Source: Candidatus Aenigmatarchaeota archaeon
GTDB lineage: Archaea; Aenigmatarchaeota; Aenigmatarchaeia; CG10238-14
DNA: 10,747 nt
Direction: 5' to 3'
NCBI GenBank assembly: GCA_017610225.1
Contig: JAFCCM010000065.1
Coordinates: forward strand, 1 to 10,747
In this document: positions 1 to 5,600 of the stretch, in pieces
Position numbering within the stretch: the first letter of the stretch is position 1
How the letters are laid out: every line of letters begins with the position of its first letter
Translations under genes and position numbers: made by a program
The notes under the pieces: model-generated
Database searches by the model: none
What the model saw: only the letters and a program-made list of their open reading frames with translations
What the model was told of the DNA's origin: nothing

Positions 1-67
1 ATAGGTAAACCAAATCTTAAAACAATATTAAGTAGTTTTGGGAAAAAGTATAAACTGAGGAGATATT

Positions 68-157
68 ATGGGAAGACATCCAAGAAGCCACAAGAAAAAG
101 ACAATGGCAGCAAAAATGAGAAGTAAAAAAAGGGGAATGAAAGGTTGGAAGAAGTAA
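68..157 (+). CDS. 29-residue highly basic peptide, possibly a tiny ribosomal protein
   Basis: This short ORF starts with ATG and is preceded by GAGGAG at 57-62, a well-placed ribosome binding site five bases upstream. An in-frame stop at 56-58 excludes a longer form. The peptide (MGRHPRSHKKKTM, then a second basic half ending GMKGWKK) has 14 Lys/Arg and two His in 29 residues and no acidic residue. Such composition is typical of very small RNA-binding ribosomal proteins such as eL41, and the run PR-x2-KKK is reminiscent of that family, but I cannot make a firm alignment. A TATA-like stretch lies around 14-30. A competing reading is that frame 1 is open from base 1 to the stop at 124-126 and could be the C-terminal end of an upstream gene running through this ORF. 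The ribosome binding site and composition favour the small gene, but the call is tentative. Confidence 0.45.
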   Translation: MGRHPRSHKKKTMAAKMRSKKRGMKGWKK

Positions 158-331
158 AACTAGTTCTATAGAGTAACTGGGATTTGAGTCATGCGCAAGC
201 AATTTGTCCTTTTGTCGATGTCTAAGCTTAAATTTAGACCAAAGTAGCTGATTACACTTTGGTTGAATAGACTAGATAGGATAGGAGGTTTATAGATTTT
301 GATTATTTGGATGAAATCTTTTATTTAAGAA
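158..331. other. Non-coding stretch with two adjacent hairpins and an orphan SD-like site
   Basis: No credible gene is visible between the small basic ORF and the end of the minus-strand dikinase-like gene. Two hairpins follow each other: 220-225 pairs with 234-239 (GTCTAA/TTAGAC, 8-base loop), and 238-245 pairs with 256-263 (ACCAAAGT/ACTTTGGT, 10-base loop). A small TGC-GCAA-GCA hairpin with a GNRA-type tetraloop lies at 192-201. A perfect AGGAGGT at 283-289 has only a nine-codon reading frame behind it (TTG 299). The stretch may be an RNA gene or the shared 3' end of the two flanking convergent genes. I match it to no known RNA family. Confidence 0.35.
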
Positions 332-1864
332 CTAATCAGGTAAATATCTTTTGCCTTCACAAAAAAGATGATTTAATAAATGAAAAAAACTTGGGTGTTG
401 ATGAATCACTCTAGATGATTCATACCTCTCGTCTCTAACAACTTTACCATCTATAATAATAGAATAAAATACATCTGTTGGGAAACCATTTTCTTCATTA
501 TAATCCCAGAAAAGTACACCCACACTACCTTCTTGGTCTATAAATAACCTATCATCAACATCTTCATAAGGTGGACGAATCATACCTCTTGAAGATTCAT
601 ATTGAACAACTGTAACACCTTTAAGATTTGCTTCATGTAATTCAATTACTGGTTTGGTCAAATCATATACAATCCCTCTTGATTGGTTACAAGCAACTGA
701 AATTGTATCTCCAGTCTCAATTAAATCCATCACGTCTTTTCTACCACGAGTTCCTACATAGAAAGCACCTGTTTCAGCTACAACAGTATTAGTATGTGAA
801 AATCTTGTTGCCTGATCTACTGTAACAAGAGATTTTAAATTTGTTAGGTTTTCTCCAACAGAGTCGAGTTCACCAATTAAACTTCTATGTGCTTCAAGAG
901 TATCAGTCAATAAACAATATCCACCTTTATGTACATAATTAAATTCTCTTAACTGTTGATATTGTTCTACCCCTCGAGTTCTCATATTCCTAGATCTATA
1001 ATATTCTGTCGCTTCTTTTGGACTTCTAATAACAAAAACAGGACCTCTAAAAATACCAGAACCCCTTACAACATCAGAAGTCAGTATTATTCTTTCATTT
1101 TCTATATCAGGAAGTAATGTATCTGGCCACTCAGGATCTGTTATCGGTCTTGCTTGAACTATATATAGAACCCCATCTCCAGATAGAGCAAACTCAACAT
1201 CCAATCTACATCCATAAATATCATCTAATGTTCTTGCTACATGAGCAACTTCTCCCAATTCTGAAACAAATGTTTTTACATTATCATAAAGATAAGAATC
1301 AGTTAAAATAAAGTTTTGGTCAAAAGTAGCCATAGAACCTTGACTTAAACCACTCATCAATTTATCTGATAATCCTTGTAAAAATTCAACAATCGTTCTT
1401 GGGTCATTTGGATTAGCAGTAGAATAACAAACACCTGATATCTTTGGTTCAATCATTTCTTGGACAATCACGGCCATTCTATCATCTATGTTAATATCAT
1501 GTCTTCTTGCATATTCAACAGCACGAAAACCTCTCGCACTTCTTAGAACATCATCAGCCAGTGTTAAAAACATGTGATAATCATCTATATTTAGGAATGA
1601 ATGAAATATACCAGCAAAGGAAAGTCCCTCGGAATCTTCCCATGGTGATGAAGAGCGGACAGCTAACGGTTTTCTTAAACCATCGTAGACTTCTTCTAAA
1701 TCACTCTTACTTCCTCTAAAACCAACTGGAAGTATTACAAAATCTGGAACTCTAAAACCACCTATATCATCAGATATTTCTGATAATCTAAGTAGATTAT
1801 GTCCTTTACCACCCGCAACATCAGGTAAATATTCTCTATAAGAGTCTCCCTTTCTTATCAACAT
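332..1864 (-). CDS. PEP synthase/PPDK-like phosphotransferase (ATP-grasp + phosphohistidine domains, no PEP barrel)
   Basis: The 510-residue protein has the N-terminal nucleotide-binding domain of the PEP synthase/pyruvate phosphate dikinase family. AGGKGHNLLRL lies at 17-27, VRSSSPWEDSEG followed by SFAG at 69-85, QEMIEPKISGV at 135-145, and the domain ends with VQARPIT at 236-242. A second domain resembles the swivelling PEP-utiliser domain: FSHTNTVVAETGAFYVG at 355-371 keeps the Ser-His pair (H357 the expected phosphohistidine), with GDTISV and GIVYD behind it, but lacks the usual GG before SH. About 110 residues of unrecognised sequence follow. The C-terminal PEP/pyruvate TIM barrel of true PEP synthase is absent, so it should not make PEP. 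By family logic it may transfer phosphate from ATP through the His to another substrate, as rifampicin phosphotransferases do. It is divergent to a receiver-domain gene, has R:K of 38:15, and no clear SD. The substrate is unknown. Confidence 0.8.
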   Translation of the reverse strand: MLIRKGDSYREYLPDVAGGKGHNLLRLSEISDDIGGFRVPDFVILPVGFRGSKSDLEEVYDGLRKPLAVRSSSPWEDSEGLSFAGIFHSFLNIDDYHMFLTLADDVLRSARGFRAVEYARRHDINIDDRMAVIVQEMIEPKISGVCYSTANPNDPRTIVEFLQGLSDKLMSGLSQGSMATFDQNFILTDSYLYDNVKTFVSELGEVAHVARTLDDIYGCRLDVEFALSGDGVLYIVQARPITDPEWPDTLLPDIENERIILTSDVVRGSGIFRGPVFVIRSPKEATEYYRSRNMRTRGVEQYQQLREFNYVHKGGYCLLTDTLEAHRSLIGELDSVGENLTNLKSLVTVDQATRFSHTNTVVAETGAFYVGTRGRKDVMDLIETGDTISVACNQSRGIVYDLTKPVIELHEANLKGVTVVQYESSRGMIRPPYEDVDDRLFIDQEGSVGVLFWDYNEENGFPTDVFYSIIIDGKVVRDERYESSRVIHQHPSFFHLLNHLFCEGKRYLPD

Positions 1865-1888
1865 CTTCTATCAATAGATTTTGATATT

Positions 1889-1903
1889 ATGAACATATTT
1901 AAA
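1889..1903 (-). promoter_or_regulatory. TATA-type promoter of the dikinase-like gene
   Basis: Read on the minus strand, this is TTTAAATATGTTCAT. The TATA-like core at 1896-1903 lies just over 30 bases upstream of the ATG at 1864-1862. An archaeal start about 25 bases downstream of the box would give a leader of only about ten bases, consistent with the lack of a Shine-Dalgarno site. The sequence resembles the promoter core of the divergent receiver gene. Confidence 0.5.
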
Positions 1904-2013
1904 CTTATCTCCAAGATCAAAGCCATTTACTCAAGGATATTAGTTGGGATAAGTTGTTTATATAGGTCTTTAACTAACTGTTACTCTTATTTAGTGACTA
2001 AAGTATAGAAATC

Positions 2014-2028
2014 TTTAAATAGTTTATA
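2014..2028 (+). promoter_or_regulatory. TATA-type promoter of the receiver-domain gene
   Basis: TTTAAATAGTTTATA lies about 50 bases upstream of the ATG at 2070. Transcription would begin near 2043 and leave a leader that contains the GGTGA ribosome binding site at 2059-2063. The element matches the opposite-strand promoter at 1889-1903 except for one inserted base and one substitution. A further TATA-like stretch (TTTATATAG, 1957-1965) lies farther upstream. Confidence 0.45.
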
Positions 2029-2069
2029 CTAACCCTATAGTAGTAACATGATGTTTGTGGTGAAGAAAA

Positions 2070-2447
2070 ATGACAACTATACTTTTCATCGATGATGATC
2101 CGAGAGTTCCAAGAGATTGGAGGAAAATTCTAAAACCGAGTGGATATAGAATCATATCTGCATTAGACTTACCAGAAGGTATGAGAAGAGCAGAAGAAGG
2201 TGGATATGATATTTTAGTTACTGATAAGAACCTTGGTGGAGTTCATAGAGGGGTTCGCCCACTTCTTGATTATATGGAAAGAGAAAGACCATTCGTGCCT
2301 GTAATTATACATTCAGGAGAACCTGGAACATCGGCAAAGAAAGAATTATATTGTACCGAGTTTACATCTAAGGCTGATCCTATGAGACTTATTGAAGTTT
2401 TAGATGATATTACAGGAGTAGAAGATCCATATTGTAATGTAAATTAA
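2070..2447 (+). CDS. Stand-alone CheY-like response regulator receiver domain
   Basis: The 125-residue protein consists of one receiver domain and nothing else. The acidic pocket is IDDDP (D8-D10), the predicted phospho-acceptor is D52 in ILVTDKNLGG, the switch Ser is S82 in VIIHSGE, and the conserved Lys is K101 in TSKAD. All residues needed for aspartyl phosphorylation are therefore present. There is no output domain, so it should act by protein contact as CheY or Spo0F do. No histidine kinase is in the window. Its nearest neighbour is the divergent ATP/phosphohistidine protein, a possible partner by position only. The start is supported by GGTGA at 2059-2063, six bases before ATG. The earlier ATGs at 2048 and 2051 are out of frame. 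R exceeds K (11:6), as in its divergent neighbour. Confidence 0.88.
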   Translation: MTTILFIDDDPRVPRDWRKILKPSGYRIISALDLPEGMRRAEEGGYDILVTDKNLGGVHRGVRPLLDYMERERPFVPVIIHSGEPGTSAKKELYCTEFTSKADPMRLIEVLDDITGVEDPYCNVN

Positions 2448-2467
2448 AGGTACTAAAAACTACTTTT

Positions 2468-2488
2468 AAACATTTCTTTGTTATTATT
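2468..2488 (+). terminator. T-rich stretch after the receiver gene, possible terminator
   Basis: A T-rich run (broadly 2464-2488) with no clear hairpin begins about 20 bases after the receiver gene's stop codon. Archaeal termination often needs only T-rich tracts. This one is interrupted and weak, so the call is tentative. Confidence 0.3.
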
Positions 2489-2603
2489 TGTAAAATTCAT
2501 ATCTTTTCAGTTAATCCTTTCAACGAATTAACTATCTATTTAAATCCCACTATCTAATAATTACCTAAGCTTCGCTAATCCTACGCTCAAGGAGAAATGT
2601 TTA

Positions 2604-2617
2604 GAAACTTTAATAAG
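2604..2617 (+). promoter_or_regulatory. Promoter of the uS8-uL30 operon
   Basis: A purine-rich BRE-like GAAA followed by CTTTAATAAG lies about 45 bases before the uS8 start. The predicted transcription start near 2638 would leave a short leader carrying GGTGA at 2648-2652. An alternative box, ATTTAAAT at 2538-2545, lies farther upstream. The promoter is placed where most archaea would have the S14 gene, so the operon appears to begin here. Confidence 0.5.
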
Positions 2618-2656
2618 CTTTACTAAACAATAGAATGTAGTTAAATAGGTGAAAAA

Positions 2657-3043
2657 ATGAGACACGATACATTAGCAGATGTGATGATAACAATTAAGAA
2701 TGCCGAAAGGGTTGGAAAAAAAGAATGTATTACTCCTGCCTCTAACCTTGTCAAGGAAGTCTTAAAAGTCATGCAGAAGCAGAAATATATTGGTATTTTT
2801 GAATTTATAGACGATGGAAAATCAGGAAAGTTTAGAGTTGAACTTAAGAATCGAGTAAACAAATGCAATGTAATAAAACCAAGATATTCTGTAAAATTTG
2901 ATGAATTTGAAAAATTTGAAAAAAGATTTCTACCGGCCAAAGGATTTGGTACACTTATACTAACAACAAACAAGGGTATTATGACTCATGAGGAAGCTAA
3001 AAAACAACGTCTAGGTGGAAAATTACTCGTATATGTATTTTGA
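2657..3043 (+). CDS. rps8: Small-subunit ribosomal protein uS8
   Basis: uS8 binds the central domain of 16S rRNA and is a primary assembly protein of the 30S platform. The 128-residue product has the usual archaeal length. It opens with RHDTLADVMITIKNAE, the typical uS8 start, and ends with the family's conserved C-terminal block GIMTHEEAKKQRLGGKLLVY, which contacts rRNA helix 21. The start ATG has GGTGA at 2648-2652 four bases upstream. It is the first gene of a tight run of ribosomal genes. In most archaea S14 and L5 come before it, but here the upstream neighbour is a receiver-domain gene and a promoter lies between them. The stop codon is ten bases from the uL6 start. Confidence 0.96.
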   Translation: MRHDTLADVMITIKNAERVGKKECITPASNLVKEVLKVMQKQKYIGIFEFIDDGKSGKFRVELKNRVNKCNVIKPRYSVKFDEFEKFEKRFLPAKGFGTLILTTNKGIMTHEEAKKQRLGGKLLVYVF

Positions 3044-3053
3044 TGGGATAATT

Positions 3054-3581
3054 ATGGAAAAGGAGCTGCAGGTACCAGAAGGAGTGAACTTAGACGTGGA
3101 TAAGAAGACTGTAAAGGTGTCTGGAGAAAAAGGGAGTTTGGAAAGAAAATTCAAATACTTCCATGATATTAAAATCGAGAAAAAAGATAATAAACTAGTA
3201 GTTTCCTCAAAAAGTGACAGGAGAAAGGTCAAAGCAATGGTAGGAACAATTATCGCACATACCAGAAACATGATTAAAGGCGTGACAAAAGGATATATTT
3301 ATAATATGAAAATCGTTTATTCTCATTTCCCTGTGACTGTCAAGGTTGAAGGAGATAAAGTCTTAATCAACAATTTTATAGGCGAAAAAATGCCAAGAAT
3401 AGCTAGGATAATGGGTGACACTAAAATCGAAGTAAAGGGTCAAGAAGTCATACTAACAGGGATAGAACGGGAAGACGTTGGTCAGACAATGGGAAATATC
3501 GAGCAAGCCTGCAGAATAACCAAATTTGACAGGAGAATCTTCCAAGATGGGATATATTTAACAGGTGAAGAAGATGGTTAA
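3054..3581 (+). CDS. rpl6: Large-subunit ribosomal protein uL6
   Basis: uL6 sits near the factor-binding site and the sarcin-ricin loop of the large subunit. The product from ATG 3054 is 175 residues, usual for archaea. Its start, MEKELQVPEGVNLDVD followed by VKVSGEKGSL, is the first of the two uL6 repeats. The second holds NFIGEKMPRIARIMGDTKIE and IEREDVGQTMGNIEQA, the family signature region. An in-frame GTG at 3015 would lengthen it by 13 residues inside uS8, but those residues (ENYSYMYFDGII) do not belong to the family, so I choose 3054. The ribosome binding site is weak (TGATGGG near 3041-3047), consistent with translational coupling to uS8. The 3' end overlaps the eL32 start by eight bases. 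Confidence 0.95.
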   Translation: MEKELQVPEGVNLDVDKKTVKVSGEKGSLERKFKYFHDIKIEKKDNKLVVSSKSDRRKVKAMVGTIIAHTRNMIKGVTKGYIYNMKIVYSHFPVTVKVEGDKVLINNFIGEKMPRIARIMGDTKIEVKGQEVILTGIEREDVGQTMGNIEQACRITKFDRRIFQDGIYLTGEEDG

Positions 3582-3915
3582 TCCGAGAAAAAAACCTAAA
3601 TTCATGAAACAGGGGACAAACTACCTTAAAAGGTTAAAGAAGAGATGGAGAAAGCCTAGAGGCAGAGATAGTAAACTTAGAATAAGGGAAAAATCAAAAG
3701 GCAAAATGCCAAATGTCGGTTATAGAGCCCCAAAGGATACAAGAGGGCTACATCCATGTGGATTAGAAGAAGTTTATGTTCAAAATATCAAGGATTTAGG
3801 AAAAATAGATCCAAAAATACAGGTAGGAAGACTATCTTCAACAATCGGACAAAGAAAAAAAGAAATTATGGTTAAAAAATCTAAAGAAATGAAAATCAAA
3901 CTATTGAATGCGTGA
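3574..3915 (+). CDS. rpl32e: Large-subunit ribosomal protein eL32
   Basis: eL32 is an archaeal/eukaryotic protein of the large subunit with no bacterial counterpart. The 113-residue product shows KKPKFMKQGTNYLKRLKKRW, then PRGRDSKLR, VGYRAPKDTRGLHPCGLEEV and a C-terminal TIGQRKKEIMVKKSKEM, all characteristic. It begins almost directly at the KKPKF block, so it lacks most of the N-terminal extension found in many archaeal homologues. The ATG at 3574 is chosen because GGTGA at 3564-3568 lies five bases upstream. The in-frame GTG at 3565 is part of that ribosome binding site and is unlikely to be the start. The gene overlaps uL6 by eight bases, and its stop lies five bases before the eL19 ATG. 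Confidence 0.94.
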   Translation: MVNPRKKPKFMKQGTNYLKRLKKRWRKPRGRDSKLRIREKSKGKMPNVGYRAPKDTRGLHPCGLEEVYVQNIKDLGKIDPKIQVGRLSSTIGQRKKEIMVKKSKEMKIKLLNA

Positions 3916-3920
3916 TTAAT

Positions 3921-4358
3921 ATGGGTGGATTAACTCAACAAAAGAGAATGGCATCAGATATACTTAAAGTAGGTCAATCTAGAGTATGGATAAGTCCTAA
4001 CCACCTGGAAGATGTCAAAAACGCAATAACAAGGGCAGATATCAGAAAAATGGTTAATCATGGTTATATCAAAGCCAAGAATGAAAAGATAAAGATGCCT
4101 AGAGTAAAGAAAAAGAAGAGACAAGGTCATGGAAGAAGAAAAGGGGCTAAAGGTGCAAGATTACCAAAAAAAGAAAAGTGGATGAATACTGTCCGTCCCC
4201 TCAGAAGGATGCTGAAAGAATTGAAAGATCAGGATAAAGTTGATGGAAAAACCTACAGAAAATTATACTCACAAATCAAGAGTGGTACTTTCAGAAGCAG
4301 AAGCCATTTCAAAGTCTATTTGAAACAAAGAGGGATAATAAGTGAAGACAGGACCTAG
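3921..4358 (+). CDS. rpl19e: Large-subunit ribosomal protein eL19
   Basis: eL19 is an archaeal/eukaryotic large-subunit protein that takes part in an intersubunit bridge. The product from ATG 3921 is 145 residues, typical for archaea. Recognisable blocks are LTQQKRMASDILKVGQSRVW, ITRADIRKMVNHGYIKAK, the basic linker with GRRKGAKGARLPKKEKWMN, and the helical C-terminal YRKLYSQIKSGTFRSRSHFK. A GTG at 3912 is in frame and overlaps the eL32 stop, but GTGAT there looks like the ribosome binding site for ATG 3921, and MGGLTQQKR fits the family better. The last 17 bases overlap uL18. Confidence 0.94.
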   Translation: MGGLTQQKRMASDILKVGQSRVWISPNHLEDVKNAITRADIRKMVNHGYIKAKNEKIKMPRVKKKKRQGHGRRKGAKGARLPKKEKWMNTVRPLRRMLKELKDQDKVDGKTYRKLYSQIKSGTFRSRSHFKVYLKQRGIISEDRT

Positions 4359-4893
4359 ATACAAATTACCTTTCAAAAGAAGGTTTGAAAAAAAGACTAA
4401 CTATAAGAAAAGGTTAGGATTATTGCTTTCAGAAAAACCAAGAGTAGTTATCAGAACATCAAATAAACATACAAAAACTCAGATCATCAAGTATGAGACT
4501 GATGGTGATAAGACTCTTATCTCGGCAAGTAGCCAAGACCTCAAGAAGTTGGGGTGGAAATATTCAACATCTAATCTACCTGCAGCCTATCTGACAGGAC
4601 TATTAATCGGACAAAAAGCAAAGAAAAATAAGATTAAAGATATTGTAGTAGATTTGGGTGTACAAAGAACTGTCAAGGGTTCAAGATTATACGCTACAAT
4701 TAAAGGAATAATAGACTCTGGAATAGAAGTCCCATGTTCAGAGGATGTGTTCCCATCAGAAGAAAGAATAAAAGGAGAACATATTGCCAAATATTCAAAA
4801 GCAGATACTTATAAAACTCAATTTTCAAAAGTTAAACCCGATAAGATGGTTGAAGACTTTGAAAAAGTTAAAGAAAAAATAATGAAGGGTTAA
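4342..4893 (+). CDS. rpl18: Large-subunit ribosomal protein uL18
   Basis: uL18 binds 5S rRNA and forms the central protuberance together with uL5. The 183-residue product uses GTG as start. This is supported by the family N-terminus, which reads TGPRYKLPFKRRFEKKTNYK here, and by AGAGGG at 4329-4334 upstream. Further family blocks are KRLGLLLSEKPRVVIRTSNK, LKKLGWKY, LPAAYLTGLLIGQKAK and VQRTVKGSRLYATIKGIIDSG. The long archaeal/eukaryotic C-terminal helix region follows (KADTYKTQFSKVKPDKM). The start lies inside the end of eL19 (17-base overlap in another frame), and the stop is one base before uS5, so coupled translation is likely. Confidence 0.95.
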   Translation: MKTGPRYKLPFKRRFEKKTNYKKRLGLLLSEKPRVVIRTSNKHTKTQIIKYETDGDKTLISASSQDLKKLGWKYSTSNLPAAYLTGLLIGQKAKKNKIKDIVVDLGVQRTVKGSRLYATIKGIIDSGIEVPCSEDVFPSEERIKGEHIAKYSKADTYKTQFSKVKPDKMVEDFEKVKEKIMKG

Positions 4894-4894
4894 T

Positions 4895-5599
4895 ATGAGA
4901 TTTAAAAGAAATAACAAAAGAAGGGAAAGAAGAAAAGAAGAACCAGTAAATACACTCTTAAACTGGAAGCCAAAAACACAATTAGGGAAAGATGTACTTA
5001 ATGGGAAAGTAAAAGACATTAAAAATATCCTTGAAAGGGGTATCAAGATCAAAGAATCAGAAATTGTTGATTTCCTTATACCAAACATCAAAAAAGAATT
5101 AGTTCTTATAGGCGGCAGACCAGGTAAAGGTGGTGGAATAGAAAGAACATCTATCCGCGTTTCAGCAAAGATGCACAGATCAGGAAGAAGATATCGTTAC
5201 TCGTCATTTGCAATAGTTGGAAATCAAGATGGTATAGTAGGGATAGGTAAAGGTGCTGGAAAAGATGGAAAATCAGCAGTAAATAAAGCAGTTAAAAAAG
5301 CTAAACTAAACCTAATTCTTGTTCCTCGTCATTGTGGTTCATGGGAATGTGGATGTGGAGAAAATCATTCTATTCCTTATAGAACTGAAGGTAAATCAGG
5401 ATCAATTCGTATTACATTGTTGCCAGCACCAAAAGGTATTGGTCTTGCTGTAAGTGAAGAAAACAGGAAATTACTTTCTCTTGCAGGAATTCAAGATATC
5501 TGGATTAAAACACTTGGTAATACAAGTACTAGGTATAATCTTGTTAAAGCAACATTTGAAGCCTTGAAAAATCTTCATAGTTATAAAACCGGTGAGTGA
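4895..5599 (+). CDS. rps5: Small-subunit ribosomal protein uS5
   Basis: uS5 lies at the mRNA entry channel and helps accuracy and unwinding. The 234-residue product has a basic N-terminus, then WKPKTQLGKDVLNGKVKDI, the double-stranded RNA-binding part with FAIVGNQDGIVGIGKGAGKD, and the archaeal block RHCGSWECGCGENHSIPYR (C147, C152, C154, H158). The C-terminal domain follows, with LPAPKGIGLAV, LAGIQDIWIKTLGNT and KATFEAL. A glycine-rich segment (GGRPGKGGGIERT, 73-85) precedes MHRSGRRYRYSSF where most archaeal homologues seem to be shorter; this may be lineage-specific. The ATG is one base after the uL18 stop with only a weak AGGG site, so it probably relies on coupling. Confidence 0.96.
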   Translation: MRFKRNNKRRERRKEEPVNTLLNWKPKTQLGKDVLNGKVKDIKNILERGIKIKESEIVDFLIPNIKKELVLIGGRPGKGGGIERTSIRVSAKMHRSGRRYRYSSFAIVGNQDGIVGIGKGAGKDGKSAVNKAVKKAKLNLILVPRHCGSWECGCGENHSIPYRTEGKSGSIRITLLPAPKGIGLAVSEENRKLLSLAGIQDIWIKTLGNTSTRYNLVKATFEALKNLHSYKTGE

Positions 5600-5600
5600 A

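Noticed and set aside
17..202. 61-residue minus-strand reading frame
   Set aside because: It is the complement of the Lys-rich small ORF and of spacer sequence; its Ser/Phe/His/Cys-rich peptide is the usual shadow of AAG/AAA-rich DNA and has no ribosome binding site.
181..240. Possible tRNA, because the minus strand contains ACTCAAATCCC, like a T-arm
   Set aside because: The TTC of the T-loop is missing and no acceptor stem or anticodon arm can be formed around it.
2597..2626. Nine-codon ORF (MFRNFNKLY) after AAGGAG, looking like a leader peptide before uS8
   Set aside because: The Shine-Dalgarno spacing is only two bases, and the ORF overlaps the best TATA box of the uS8 operon, so it would probably not be transcribed.
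2641..2973. 110-residue minus-strand frame opposite uS8
   Set aside because: It lies entirely antisense to a clear uS8 gene and shows the Phe/Ser/Leu bias of a shadow frame.
3015..3053. Upstream GTG start for uL6
   Set aside because: The 13 extra residues lie inside uS8, do not resemble uL6, and the ATG at 3054 gives the expected family N-terminus.
4825..5091. Hydrophobic 88-residue minus-strand frame opposite uL18/uS5
   Set aside because: The apparent membrane protein is only the complement of Lys-rich codons (TTT/CTT giving Phe/Leu) in two certain ribosomal genes.
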